A stretch of DNA of 64,000 bases from Desulfobacteraceae bacterium (lineage in GTDB: Bacteria; Desulfobacterota; Desulfobacteria; Desulfobacterales; UBA5852): the NCBI GenBank assembly GCA_014237395.1, contig JABZFP010000027.1, positions 1-64,000 of the forward strand. The letters run 5' to 3'. Below the pieces are notes generated by a model. That model ran no database searches. It was not told the DNA's origin and was given only the letters and a program-made list of their open reading frames with translations. Of this stretch, positions 42,200 through 52,453 are shown one piece after another. How positions within the stretch are numbered: position 1 is the stretch's first letter; every line of letters starts with the position of its first letter. The translations under genes and the position numbers were made by a program.

Positions 42200-44305
42200 T
42201 CATCCCAATTGCAGGGTGTTCTCCAGAAACCCGCAGATGGATTTGCCCCGGTCCGTAAGCGTGGTTCCCTGCTTGGTGGCACCCACCTCAACCAGGCCGT
42301 GTCGTTTAAGGTGTCTCAAGATGGTTTTCATGCGACCTTCGGTAATCAGGATTTGGCGGGCCTGAAGGGTCTGGCAGAGGGTGTTCCTTCCCGTCACCTG
42401 CCCTGCGCGACTGTCCAGTATCCGAAGCAGCCGGCACAGGACATAGCGATCCAGGTGGGCGGCTTCCAGCCGGGCCAGCAGCGGACCGAAGTCTTCCGGT
42501 GTGGTTCCGATCGACGGTGTTTGGCGGTGGGGAAGGCACTGCCTCAGGTTTTCCGGCAGATGGGTTCGTTCGATGGTGGTATTGCCCCGGGAGGAAATGA
42601 AGGCGTATTCGGCGGTGTTGATGAGTTCGCGAATGTTGCCGGGCCAGTCGTATGCGGTCAGAGCGGCCTTGGCAGAAGGGGTGATGGTTTTTTTGACCTT
42701 GTAGGTCTGGTCGAGATAGCGTCCGACGATATGGAGAATATCGGCGGGGCGCTCCCGCAACGGTGGAATGGAAAGCGGCAAGGTGTTCAACCGGTAATAG
42801 AGATCTTTGCGAAAGCGCCCCTTTTCCATCGCCAGCCGCAAATCGGTATTGGTGGCGGATATGACCCGGACATCGACCGGAACGATTTTGGCGCCGCCCA
42901 CTTTCATGACTTCCCGTTCCTGCAGCACCCGGAGCAGGCGTGACTGGACCGAGGGGGAGGCGTCGCCAATTTCGTCGAGGAAGATGGTGCCGCCATGGGC
43001 CTGCTCGAAAAGGCCGGTTTTGCCGCCCTTTTTGGCGCCGGTAAAGGCGCCCTCGACATAGCCGAAAAGTTCGCTTTCAATCAAACTTTCCGAAATGCCG
43101 GCAAAATTGACCGCCACAAAGGGGCCTTCGCGACGCATGGAATTGCGGTGAATGGCGTGGGCGAATATTTCTTTACCGGTGCCGCTTTCGCCGGTGATAA
43201 TGATATTGCGTTCCGTCTGGGCAAAGCGACCGGCCATTTCGGTGAGATCGACCAGCTTCTCGCTTTCGCCCCAGATGTCCTTGAAGTCGTATTTGGTGAC
43301 ATGGCCCCTGGCGGTCAGTTTGGCGCGGACATCTTTTTCCAGCCGCTGGATGCGGGCTATTTCGCGGAAGGTATAGATATAATTGTCTGCCTGGGCGCCG
43401 ATCACCGGAATCTTGCTGACGATCATCTGCTTTCCCCGGTAGTTGTATATCCCGGCTGATTTCCCTTCCGGGTTTGTTTCCTCGATCAGGTCGGCGACCT
43501 TCTCAAAATCCTTGACGGCTTCGTGGAACTTCGACTGCAGCAGTTTGGTCTCGTCGCGGCCGAGGAAGCGTGCCACGGATTTATTGGCCAGGTTGATCCG
43601 TCCGTATTGGTTGACGGATATGACGCCGTCGTCGAACTCGTTTAAAATGACTTCGTTGCGTTTGCGCAGCAGCCGTGCCTGGACCAGCGCTTCCGCGAGC
43701 TTGCGGCTCGATTCCATCAGAAAGAAATGGTAGTTGTTGGCATAGTTCTCAAGGTATTCCTGGTCCAGGTTCAGCGCCAGAAGCAATTCCGAAAAGGACT
43801 TGATACTGATCAGACGGGGTCCGATGTCGATGACGGTGTCGATCCCGGCCGGACAAAGATGGGTCATACCGGGTGAAATGGCCGTCTGGATAGCCGCCAG
43901 ATCGATGTGCGCTTCACGCCCTTTCCAGAAAGGCACATAGTTCAGATGCGTGATGCCCAGATCTTTCAGTGATTTGAGCGTTTCCTCGGCGGCATAGCGG
44001 GGATGGTTGACCACCAGAACGGTGGTGCCCTTGGGCAGCATGAGGACTTTTTCCAGGTTGTAGCCAGTGATGATGCGTTGCGGCGCGAAAAGCGGACGGC
44101 CGGGGAAGGACTTGCGGGCCAGGGGCAGCATGTTCTCCCCCGAGGTCATGATAAGATCGTATTCCGGAAGGCCGGCGATTTCGTTGATGCAGGCACCGCT
44201 TACGGTTACCTCGCTTCCGATGATATTGTGGATGGTATTGCACAGGAATTTATTGACCCCTTTGTCCAGCGACAATATCAGCAGCCTTTTGTGAGCCGTA
44301 TTCAT
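42200..44305 (-). CDS. Sigma-54-dependent activator, PrpR_N-type sensor with unusual C-terminus
   Basis: 701 aa. N-terminal PrpR_N-like sensor (residues about 1-170, KRLLILSLDKGVNKFLCNTI), PAS domain (about 205-320, VILNEFDDGVISVNQYGRIN), then the AAA+ sigma-54 interaction domain with Walker A GESGTGKE (about 370), GAFTGA loop (about 418), Walker B GTIFLDEIGD and arginine-finger region ATNTDLRLAMEKGRFRKDLY. The C-terminus lacks a Fis-type HTH; it ends in a winged-helix-like segment (QARQILITEGRMKTILRHLK, RHGLVEVGATKQGTTLTDRG). Start ATG 44305 follows GCGAGG. Divergent to the aminotransferase operon and upstream on the same strand of the CoA-transferase genes; both have -24/-12 promoters. Confidence 0.88.
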   Translation of the reverse strand: MNTAHKRLLILSLDKGVNKFLCNTIHNIIGSEVTVSGACINEIAGLPEYDLIMTSGENMLPLARKSFPGRPLFAPQRIITGYNLEKVLMLPKGTTVLVVNHPRYAAEETLKSLKDLGITHLNYVPFWKGREAHIDLAAIQTAISPGMTHLCPAGIDTVIDIGPRLISIKSFSELLLALNLDQEYLENYANNYHFFLMESSRKLAEALVQARLLRKRNEVILNEFDDGVISVNQYGRINLANKSVARFLGRDETKLLQSKFHEAVKDFEKVADLIEETNPEGKSAGIYNYRGKQMIVSKIPVIGAQADNYIYTFREIARIQRLEKDVRAKLTARGHVTKYDFKDIWGESEKLVDLTEMAGRFAQTERNIIITGESGTGKEIFAHAIHRNSMRREGPFVAVNFAGISESLIESELFGYVEGAFTGAKKGGKTGLFEQAHGGTIFLDEIGDASPSVQSRLLRVLQEREVMKVGGAKIVPVDVRVISATNTDLRLAMEKGRFRKDLYYRLNTLPLSIPPLRERPADILHIVGRYLDQTYKVKKTITPSAKAALTAYDWPGNIRELINTAEYAFISSRGNTTIERTHLPENLRQCLPHRQTPSIGTTPEDFGPLLARLEAAHLDRYVLCRLLRILDSRAGQVTGRNTLCQTLQARQILITEGRMKTILRHLKRHGLVEVGATKQGTTLTDRGKSICGFLENTLQLG

Positions 44306-44466
44306 CGAACCTCGCAATATTAGGATAAAATAAGGCCGATCAATATCCCAATCCGCCTAAATAAATCAAGTTCGAAAACAAACGCGGTCCTCGTGCCAAT
44401 CCTTTTCCCACTGTTTCGCCCCTGCCGGCGTGCGGGCCGTTCGGGTGTGGGCATGTGAAAGACGTG

Positions 44467-44483
44467 CTGGCATAACTATTGCG
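44467..44483 (+). promoter_or_regulatory. Sigma-54 promoter of the aminotransferase-AOR-liv operon
   Basis: CTGGCATAACTATTGCG: GG at 44469-44470 and GC at 44481-44482 with the required 10-nt gap, and TTGC at the -12 box. About 70 nt upstream of the aminotransferase ATG and opposite the sigma-54 activator gene. Confidence 0.7.
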
Positions 44484-44554
44484 AAGCGCCTGTCCATGGA
44501 GCGTCACATGGGCGGGACGCAAGGATACGGTTCCGAATTCGAGGAATAAAGCGC

Positions 44555-45895
44555 ATGCAAGGACAACACGAGTTACCGGGTTTTGTTTTTCCAAGGCAAT
44601 TGTCTTCACGGCTGGCCACGGCCGTGGCGGCCCGTGACTGCTGGATCGAAGATGCCGACGGCCATCGCCTTCTGGATGCCTCCGGCGGTCCCCTGGTGGT
44701 GAATGTCGGCCATGGCCGCCCCGAGGTTGCCCGAGCGGTTCACGACCAGATCCTGCAATGCGACTATGTTCATCCCACCATGTTTACGGGCGCGCCCGTG
44801 GAGACCCTGGCGGCGACCCTGGCCCGTCTCGCACCGGAGGGTATCGAGCGGTTCTATTTCATGAGCAGCGGTTCCGAGGCCATTGAGACTGCAATCAAAA
44901 TGGCCCGGCAGGTTCACCTGGCCCAGGGGGCTCCCCAGCGGTTCCGCTTGATTTCCCGCTGGAAGTCCTACCACGGGTTGACCTTGGGCGCTCTCTCGGC
45001 CACCGGGCGGACGGCCTTTCGCCAGGCCTTTACCCCCATGCTGCCCGAAACAGCGCATATCGACCCGCCCTACTGCTATCGTTGCGCTTTCGGGAAGACG
45101 TATCCGGACTGCCGGCTTCGTTGTGCCGATGCTCTGGAGGAGATGATTCAAAATCTGGGACCGGAGACGGTCTCGGCGTTTTTGGCGGAAACGGTTTCCG
45201 GCGCCACCATTGCCGCGGCGGTGCCGCCCCCCGGCTACTGGCGAAGAATTCGCGAGATCTGCGACCGCTATGGGGTTCTGCTGATCCTCGACGAGGTTTT
45301 TTGTGGTTTTGGCCGCACCGGCCGCTGGTTCGCCGCGGAGCATTATGATGTGGTGCCCGATCTCGTTACCATGGGGAAAGGGCTTTCGGGCGGTGCCATC
45401 GGGCTGTCGGCCGTCGGCATCCAGCAGCGCCATTTTGACCGGATTCGCAGCGGCCCGGGGGTATTCATGCACGGCGGCACCTTTTCTCATCATCAGGTCG
45501 CCTGCGCCGCCGGCAATGCCGTGATCGCGATTATCGAGCAAGAGCAGCTGGTGGACCGCGTGGCGCGGTTGGGGCCGCAGTTGGGCGGCTGCCTGACCGA
45601 CCAGCTTGCCGATCATCCCCACGTGGGCGATATTCGCGGGGTCGGTTTCATGTGGGGCGTCGAGTTTGTCCAGGACCGGGAGACGCGTCGACCCTTTCCC
45701 AGGCAGGAGCGGATCACGGAGCGGCTCTGGCAATATCTATACGATCAGGGGGTGCTGCTTTACAAGAGCACGGGCCTGGCCGGCACCGACGGCGATGCGC
45801 TGGTCATCGGCCCTCCCTTTGTCATGGCTGAAAACGATATCGAAAGGGTTGTTTCAGCGCTTAAAGCAGCCCTGCATCATGTGTTCCCCGGCTGA
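44555..45895 (+). CDS. Class III aminotransferase (PLP-dependent)
   Basis: 446-aa omega-aminotransferase-type enzyme: GHGRPEVARAVHDQI, FMSSGSEAIETAIKMARQVH, the YHGLTLGALSATG region, Asp-containing LLILDEVFCGFGRTGRWFA and PLP lysine about Lys275 in MGKGLSGGAIG. A CYRCAFGKTYPDCRLRC insert occurs in several anaerobe members. Converts an amine or omega-amino acid to the aldehyde, which the next gene's AOR could oxidise. Substrate not determinable. First gene downstream of a sigma-54 promoter; AOR follows at 77 nt. Confidence 0.88.
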   Translation: MQGQHELPGFVFPRQLSSRLATAVAARDCWIEDADGHRLLDASGGPLVVNVGHGRPEVARAVHDQILQCDYVHPTMFTGAPVETLAATLARLAPEGIERFYFMSSGSEAIETAIKMARQVHLAQGAPQRFRLISRWKSYHGLTLGALSATGRTAFRQAFTPMLPETAHIDPPYCYRCAFGKTYPDCRLRCADALEEMIQNLGPETVSAFLAETVSGATIAAAVPPPGYWRRIREICDRYGVLLILDEVFCGFGRTGRWFAAEHYDVVPDLVTMGKGLSGGAIGLSAVGIQQRHFDRIRSGPGVFMHGGTFSHHQVACAAGNAVIAIIEQEQLVDRVARLGPQLGGCLTDQLADHPHVGDIRGVGFMWGVEFVQDRETRRPFPRQERITERLWQYLYDQGVLLYKSTGLAGTDGDALVIGPPFVMAENDIERVVSALKAALHHVFPG

Positions 45896-45972
45896 GGCGC
45901 CGGCACAAAGCCCCGGTGGTGCTCCATGCCGGGAGGCTGTCGGCCGGTGGAACGGTTTGAAGGAGGATGACG

Positions 45973-47817
45973 ATGGCGGATCTTTTCGGATGGCGAGGCA
46001 AGGTCTTGCGGGTCGATCTGACGACCGGCGACATCAAAGCAGAAGCGCTCGATCCCGCGGTGGCCCGGAATTATATCGGCGGCCGCGGGCTGGGTATTCA
46101 CACCATGCTGGCGGAAATGGATCCCGGCTGCGATCCCCTGGGCGCTGAAAACCTGTTGATCATGGCGACAGGCCCCCTTACGGGCACCAGTGCACCCACC
46201 GGTGCCCGCTACATGGTGATGACCAAGTCGCCGTTGACCGGGGCGGTGACCTGCTCCAATTCCGGTGGAAAATTTCCGGCTACCTTAAAAAAAGCCGGAA
46301 TCGACATGATCGTTTTTGACGGAAGGTCGCCGGAACCGGTGTATCTATGGATCGACCGGGGAAAGGCCGAACTGCGGCCGGCAGACCACCTGTGGGGCAA
46401 GGATGTTCATGCGACGGATGCTGCCTTGCACATCGAAACCCACCCCGATGTGCGCGTGGCGTGTATCGGGCCGGCCGGTGAAAACGGGGTCCTTTTTGCC
46501 AGCATCATGAACGACAAAGACCGGGCGGCGGGGCGTTCGGGCGTGGGAGCGGTCATGGGCGCCAAACATCTCAAAGCCGTGGCCGTGCGCGGCGATTCGC
46601 CGGTTCCCCTGTGGGACAAGGACGCTTTCCGGGCCAGCGTCAAGAAAGCCAACAAACGGTTCACCGACGGCCTTCAGGGCCAGCCCTCGGGGCTTCGTCT
46701 ATACGGCACGGCCGCCACCATTACCGGTACCCAGACCGTGGGGGCGCTCCCCACCCGGAATTTCCAGCAGGGCACTTTTGAAAAGTGGGAAGCCATCAAC
46801 GGCCAGACCCTGAGTGAAAAATACCTGACGAGCCCGAAAGCCTGTCATTCCTGTCCCATCGCCTGCGGCCGCGCCACCAAGGTCGACGACCCCGGCTACG
46901 AGGGCGAGGGCGAAGGCCCGGAGTATGAAACCATATATGCCATGGGTTCCAATTGCGGGATCGACCACCTGGGTGCCCTGACCAAGGCCAATTATATCTG
47001 CAATGAGCAAGGCATGGATACCATCACCATGGGCAGCACCATCGCCTGCGCGATGGAGATGTGTGAAAAGGGCTATATCCCCGAGAATGAGGTCGGCATC
47101 GGCCGCCCGTTGCGGTTCGGCGATGCCGACGCCCTGGTCGAACTGACCCTCCTGACGGCCCAGCGTCGCGGTTTCGGACGCTGGCTGGCGGAAGGCAGCC
47201 TGCGTCTGGCCACGCGTTACGGGCACCCCGAGCTGGCAATCGTCGCCAAGGGGCAGGAGTTTGCCGGCTACGATCCCCGCGGTGAACAGGGCATGGGACT
47301 GGCCTATGCCACCTCGCCCATCGGGGCTTCCCACATGCGGGGCGATCCCGCCTACATCGAAATCCTGGGCGTACCCAAGCTTATCGACCCGCTGCAACGG
47401 GAAGGAAAAGCCAAACTGGTCATGGACTGGCAGAACCATTTTGCCGTCATCGATGCCGCCGGTCTTTGCGTCTTTTTCTCGGTGCGCAATCTCATGACGG
47501 CAGATGAAGCAATCCGGCCGGAGGGCATCCTGGAACTGGTCAATGCCGCGACGGGATCCGATTACACGCTGGATGAGCTGTCGGCGGCCGGCGAGCGGAT
47601 CTGGAATGCCGAGCGGCTGTTTCTTATCCGGGCCGGCTTTTCCGCCAAAGACGATACCCTGCCGGACCGCATCCTCAAGGAGCCGCTGCCTGACGGACCG
47701 GCGAAAGGCATGGTCTGCCGACTGGATGAAATGCTTGGTGAGTATTACCGGCTGCGGGGCTGGGATGAAAACGGTGTTCCCGGGCCGGAAAAATTGGAGG
47801 CCCTGGGGTTGCTTTGA
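45973..47817 (+). CDS. Aldehyde:ferredoxin oxidoreductase (tungsten AOR family)
   Basis: 614-aa tungstopterin/[4Fe-4S] enzyme oxidising aldehydes to acids with ferredoxin. N-terminal domain WRGKVLRVDLTTGDIK, NYIGGRGLGIHTMLAEMD, TGTSAPTGARYMVMTKSP. Cluster cysteines lie in CHSCPIACGR near 290-297 and the fourth in DAAGLCVFF near 498. Substrate-pocket sequences GPEYETIYAMGSNCGIDHLG and AKGQEFAGYDPRGEQG match the family. ATG 45973 is favoured because AAGGAGGA lies 5-6 nt upstream, but ATG 45967 is in frame. Sits between the aminotransferase and Liv transporter genes. Confidence 0.93.
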   Translation: MADLFGWRGKVLRVDLTTGDIKAEALDPAVARNYIGGRGLGIHTMLAEMDPGCDPLGAENLLIMATGPLTGTSAPTGARYMVMTKSPLTGAVTCSNSGGKFPATLKKAGIDMIVFDGRSPEPVYLWIDRGKAELRPADHLWGKDVHATDAALHIETHPDVRVACIGPAGENGVLFASIMNDKDRAAGRSGVGAVMGAKHLKAVAVRGDSPVPLWDKDAFRASVKKANKRFTDGLQGQPSGLRLYGTAATITGTQTVGALPTRNFQQGTFEKWEAINGQTLSEKYLTSPKACHSCPIACGRATKVDDPGYEGEGEGPEYETIYAMGSNCGIDHLGALTKANYICNEQGMDTITMGSTIACAMEMCEKGYIPENEVGIGRPLRFGDADALVELTLLTAQRRGFGRWLAEGSLRLATRYGHPELAIVAKGQEFAGYDPRGEQGMGLAYATSPIGASHMRGDPAYIEILGVPKLIDPLQREGKAKLVMDWQNHFAVIDAAGLCVFFSVRNLMTADEAIRPEGILELVNAATGSDYTLDELSAAGERIWNAERLFLIRAGFSAKDDTLPDRILKEPLPDGPAKGMVCRLDEMLGEYYRLRGWDENGVPGPEKLEALGLL

Positions 47818-47899
47818 TGAAGGACCGCAAGCCATGCGCTTGACAGAGCGCTGAATGACCGTGGATGTCGCTGGACTAACCCCAAAGAGGAGGAAAAAA

Positions 47900-49081
47900 A
47901 TGCGAAAAATCAGTTGGTTATTGGTTTTAACGGTTGCCCTGTCGCTCTTGGCAATCGGCCCGGCCTGGTCTTCGGACACCATCAAAGTGGGTGTTGTCGG
48001 CCCCCGTACCGGCGGGGCCGCCGCTACCGGCAAGGCCTTCGAAGAAGGCATCCAGCTGGCGACCGACTATGTCAACGCCAAGGGCGGGGTTTTGAACAAG
48101 AAACTGGAGATCGTTTTCGAGGACACGGCTGGCGCACCTGACAAGGCGGCCAGCGGATTTGAGCGATTGGCTACCCGGGACAAGGTTGTCATGGTTTTGG
48201 GCGAGAGTCACTCCTCGGCCGCCCTGGCCGAGATTGAAGTGGCCAACCGGCTCGGGATCCCATTCATGGTGGTGGAAGCCTGGGCCGATCCCATCACTGC
48301 CAAGAACTACCGCTATGTCTTCCGTGCCGGCCCTTCCAACTCCGGCGTGGTCAATGACACCATCGCCAAATGGGTGGCGGCCGAACAATTCAAGAAAGTG
48401 GCCATCGTTGCGGAAAATACCGACTGGGGTCTGGGCATTGCCGAGCTAACTGAAAAAGCAATGGACAAAGCCGGCGTGCCTTACCTGACCGTGACCACCG
48501 AACGCAAGAGCCAGGACCACTACATGGAGCTGACCAAGCTCAAGGCTTTTGATCCGGATGCCGTTCTGGCCTTTGTCTACGGTACGGGCTTGCACTATTT
48601 CGTGGCCCAAGCCGGCGAAGTCGGACTCACTCCCAAGGCCATCATTCTGGACGGGGCCGGGCCGCCGAGTCTCTGGCCCGATTTCTGGCCCAACGTCGGC
48701 GAGTACGGCGACCTGGAGTGCTTTGTCTCTTCCATGCACGAAAAGGTGGAACTGACCGAACTGGCCACCCAGTTCCGCAAATCCTATGTCGAGGCCTTCG
48801 GCAAGGCGCCGACCGATTATAAGTCCCGGTCCATGTTCGATGCCATCCTTATTGCCGCCGACGCCATCAATCGCGCCGGATCGGTGGATGCGGAAAAACT
48901 GGTCGAAGCCCTGGAGAAAACCGACCTGACGGTTACCCGCGGCAAGGTCACCTTCGGGACGGAAAAGGGCGGGCCCGAATACCACCACTGGATGCCGCCC
49001 ATGCTGGTCATCCAATGGCAGAACAAGGAACAGGTCGTGCTCTTCCCTGCTGAAGGGGCCACCGGAAAACTCAAACGATAA
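47900..49081 (+). CDS. livK: Branched-chain amino acid-type ABC transporter substrate-binding protein
   Basis: 393-aa periplasmic binding protein of the LivK/Peripla_BP_6 family. Signal peptide (WLLVLTVALSLLAIGPAWSS), then TIKVGVVGPRTGGAAATGKA, GESHSSAALAEIEVANRLGI and AQAGEVGLTPKAIILDGAGP. ATG 47900 has AGAGGAGG upstream. Ligand is unknown; members of this family bind many amino acids, amines and aromatics. First gene of the transporter set. Confidence 0.9.
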   Translation: MRKISWLLVLTVALSLLAIGPAWSSDTIKVGVVGPRTGGAAATGKAFEEGIQLATDYVNAKGGVLNKKLEIVFEDTAGAPDKAASGFERLATRDKVVMVLGESHSSAALAEIEVANRLGIPFMVVEAWADPITAKNYRYVFRAGPSNSGVVNDTIAKWVAAEQFKKVAIVAENTDWGLGIAELTEKAMDKAGVPYLTVTTERKSQDHYMELTKLKAFDPDAVLAFVYGTGLHYFVAQAGEVGLTPKAIILDGAGPPSLWPDFWPNVGEYGDLECFVSSMHEKVELTELATQFRKSYVEAFGKAPTDYKSRSMFDAILIAADAINRAGSVDAEKLVEALEKTDLTVTRGKVTFGTEKGGPEYHHWMPPMLVIQWQNKEQVVLFPAEGATGKLKR

Positions 49082-49138
49082 TAGTGCCAACGGTTCCGCC
49101 CCCTGCCGAGGGGGCGGAACAGGTCGGAACGGAGTCCC

Positions 49139-49996
49139 ATGTTTGCCATAGCCTCAATGAACGGTATTGTCATTGGTGTCATCTACGCCCTGTCCGCCCT
49201 CGGTGTCTCGTTGGTGGTCGGCATCATGAACGTGGTGAATTTCGCCCACGGGGAATTTTATATCCTCGCCGGTTATTTTTCTTATCTGTTTGCCACCGCC
49301 CTGGGGATGAACCTGCTGGCGGCCATGACGCTGGCCGTGGCGATCGTCTTCGTTTTCGGGCTGCTGGTCGAATACACCCTGATTCGTCCCACCTACGGCG
49401 ATGATTTGTATTCCCTGATTCTGACGTTCATTCTTTCCATCGTGCTGCAAAACGCCTATCTGCTCATCTTTGGACCCTATCCCAACAAGCCGCCCGGCTG
49501 GGTCAGGGGCGCCACGGACATTTTCGGCCTTTTCATGTACGGCAACCAGCGCTTGGCGGCCCTGGTGGCCGGCACCTGCGTCATCGTCTTTGTCTTTGCC
49601 ATGATCAAGCTGACGTGGTTTGGCCGCATCATCCGGGCCACCTCGCAGGACCGGGGCATGGCCGAACTCAACGGGGTCAACACGACCCGGCTCAACATGC
49701 TCAGCTTCGGTCTGGGATGTGCGCTGGCGGCCGCCGCCGGGGTCATTCTGGCGCCGGTCTTTCCGGTCACCCCCACTGCCGGGGTGCCGGTGGCCCTGAC
49801 CGCCTTCGTGGTGGTGGTCCTGGGCGGTATGGGGTCCCTGCGGGGGTGCATTGTCGGCGGGTTGACCCTGGGCCTGGTGGAAAACCTCGGGGCGGCCTAC
49901 CTGTCCACCGGTTACAAGCACGTGTTCGGATTTATCATTCTCATCCTGGTGTTGGCCATCCGCCCGTCGGGTCTCTTCGGCCACAAGGAGGCCTGA
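49139..49996 (+). CDS. livH: LivH-type ABC transporter permease
   Basis: 285-aa inner-membrane permease with about eight helices: GIVIGVIYALSALGVSLVVG, the conserved MNVVNFAHGEFYILAGYF motif, LAAAAGVILAPVFPVTPTAG and the cytoplasmic EAA-like LGGMGSLRGCIVGGLTLGLV. Pairs with LivM in the importer. 57 nt after livK; the next gene starts with no gap. Confidence 0.92.
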   Translation: MFAIASMNGIVIGVIYALSALGVSLVVGIMNVVNFAHGEFYILAGYFSYLFATALGMNLLAAMTLAVAIVFVFGLLVEYTLIRPTYGDDLYSLILTFILSIVLQNAYLLIFGPYPNKPPGWVRGATDIFGLFMYGNQRLAALVAGTCVIVFVFAMIKLTWFGRIIRATSQDRGMAELNGVNTTRLNMLSFGLGCALAAAAGVILAPVFPVTPTAGVPVALTAFVVVVLGGMGSLRGCIVGGLTLGLVENLGAAYLSTGYKHVFGFIILILVLAIRPSGLFGHKEA

Positions 49997-49997
49997 T

Positions 49998-50957
49998 TTG
50001 GCAATGTCACAGGGGGCATCGATTTTGAAAAGCAACCGGAAGAACTTCTTGTATGGTGCGGGGCTGGCCGCATTCGCCGTCTTGCCATGGATGCTGGGGG
50101 TCTACAACCAGCACGTGCTCATCGTCTGCCTGTTTTACACCATGATGGCCGCCTCGTGGAACCTGATCGCCGGGTACACGGGCCAGATTTCCTTTGGCCA
50201 TGCGGCCTTTGCCGGCATTGGCGCCTACGTATCCGGCATCCTGGCCGTCAAGGCGGGACTCAACCCCTGGGTCGGTGTCGCCGCCGGCACCGTCGCGGCC
50301 GCTTTCTTCGGCTTGCTGGTGGGCCTGCTCTGCTTGCGCATGGGAGGGATTTACCTTTCCCTGACCACCCTTGGGTTCTCGGAAATTTTGCATATCATCA
50401 TCAACAACGAATATGAAATCACCCGGGGGACCATGGGGCTCCAGGTGCCGGGACTGACGACCAGCTATTCCAAGATTTCCTATTTCTATATCTTCCTGGT
50501 GGGCGCCGTGATTACCCTGACCATTGTCTACAAGCTGGTTCATTCCAACGTCGGTTTGAATTTCCGGGCCGTCCAAAACGACGAACGGGCCGCGTCGGCG
50601 CTAGGTGTGGACGTGGTCCGGACCCGCCTTCTGGCGTTTACCGTTTCCAGCGCTTTGGCGGGCATGGCCGGTGCGCTCTTCGGCCACTATATGATGCTGA
50701 TCACGCCGCATATCCCTTCCCTGGATCAGCAGTTCCTGGTGCTTTCCATGACGGTGATCGGTGGGCTGGGGTCGTTTGTCGGACCGGTGATCGGGGCTTT
50801 CTGCCTGGAAATCCTGTCGGAATACATCCGGGCCTGGGGTGAGTACCACGTCCTGGTATTCGGACTGGTTGCCCTGGTGGTGGCCCGGTTCGCCCCCAAG
50901 GGGCTGGTGGGGATCTACAAGGCCTGGCGGGGAAAAAAACGACCGGAGACTGCTTAA
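49998..50957 (+). CDS. livM: LivM-type ABC transporter permease
   Basis: 319-aa permease: AASWNLIAGYTGQISFGHAA and FAGIGAYVSGILAVKAG (family signature), the MGGIYLSLTTLGFSEILHII region, AVQNDERAASALGVDVVRTR and VIGGLGSFVGPVIGAFCLEI. TTG 49998 has AAGGAGG at 6 nt; ATG 50004 is the alternative but is too distant from it. Starts 1 nt after livH. Confidence 0.92.
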   Translation: MAMSQGASILKSNRKNFLYGAGLAAFAVLPWMLGVYNQHVLIVCLFYTMMAASWNLIAGYTGQISFGHAAFAGIGAYVSGILAVKAGLNPWVGVAAGTVAAAFFGLLVGLLCLRMGGIYLSLTTLGFSEILHIIINNEYEITRGTMGLQVPGLTTSYSKISYFYIFLVGAVITLTIVYKLVHSNVGLNFRAVQNDERAASALGVDVVRTRLLAFTVSSALAGMAGALFGHYMMLITPHIPSLDQQFLVLSMTVIGGLGSFVGPVIGAFCLEILSEYIRAWGEYHVLVFGLVALVVARFAPKGLVGIYKAWRGKKRPETA

Positions 50958-50960
50958 CCG

Positions 50961-51698
50961 ATGGCGAGGGAGGACGATTTGAAACTGGTTCAAGGCGTTG
51001 GCATCACAAAGAGGTTCGGCGGGGTGCAGGCCCTCTCCGATGTGGATTTCGAAGTGGAAAAGGGGACCATCGTCGGGCTCATCGGACCTAACGGTGCCGG
51101 TAAAACGACCCTGTTTAACATCGTTGCCGGGGCGATTGCGCCGAGTTCCGGCGTGGTTCGGTTTCAGGGCGAAGACATTACCGGATGGTCGGCCTACAAG
51201 GTCTGCCGGCGCGGCATTGCCCGCACCTTTCAGGTGACGCGACCTTTCGGGGAGATGACCTGCCTTGAAAACGTCGCTGTGGGAGTGGTAAACCGGCAAC
51301 CCGGATGCCGTCGTTCGCAATGGACCGCCCTGGCGGCCGAGTGCCTGGAAGCCGTCGGGTTGAGGGACTTGGCCGCCACCGAGGCGCGCCATCTGAACGT
51401 GGTGCAGAAAAAAAGGTTGGAGATCGCCCGGGCCCTGGCAACACGGCCCGAACTGCTCATGCTCGACGAGGTCCTCGGGGGACTCAACTCCCAGGAGATT
51501 CAGGAGGCCGTCGCTTTCATTCAGGGGCTTCGGGACCAGAGACGGCTGACGATTCTCTGGATCGAGCATGTCATGGGGGCCATCATGCAGGCCACGGAAA
51601 AAGTGATCGTGCTGGACCAGGGGAAAATACTGACCACCGGTACACCAACCGAGGTGGTCAACGACCCCCGCGTGATCCATGCCTATTTGGGAGACTAG
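50961..51698 (+). CDS. livG: LivG-type ABC transporter ATPase
   Basis: 245-aa ATP-binding subunit. Walker A GPNGAGKTT, Q-loop TFQVTRPFGEMTCLEN, signature region LNVVQKKRLEIARALATRPE (non-canonical LSGGQ, as in many LivG proteins), Walker B LLMLDEVLGGLNSQE, and switch His in LTILWIEHVMGAIM. Works with LivF as heterodimer. Starts 3 nt after livM. Confidence 0.92.
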   Translation: MAREDDLKLVQGVGITKRFGGVQALSDVDFEVEKGTIVGLIGPNGAGKTTLFNIVAGAIAPSSGVVRFQGEDITGWSAYKVCRRGIARTFQVTRPFGEMTCLENVAVGVVNRQPGCRRSQWTALAAECLEAVGLRDLAATEARHLNVVQKKRLEIARALATRPELLMLDEVLGGLNSQEIQEAVAFIQGLRDQRRLTILWIEHVMGAIMQATEKVIVLDQGKILTTGTPTEVVNDPRVIHAYLGD

Positions 51699-51699
51699 C

Positions 51700-52401
<702 letters not shown>

Positions 52402-52453
52402 TTCGTTCTTGAACCCATTGCTCTCGCGCAAAGGCGAAAAGGAGAAGTAAAAA

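Noticed and set aside
46699..48051. 450-codon reverse-strand open frame
   Set aside because: Shadow of the AOR gene and livK start; no recognisable domain.
51340..51450. Non-canonical LSGGQ signature in LivG (LNVVQKKRLEIARAL)
   Set aside because: Variation at this motif is usual in LivG-type ATPases, so it is not evidence of inactivation.
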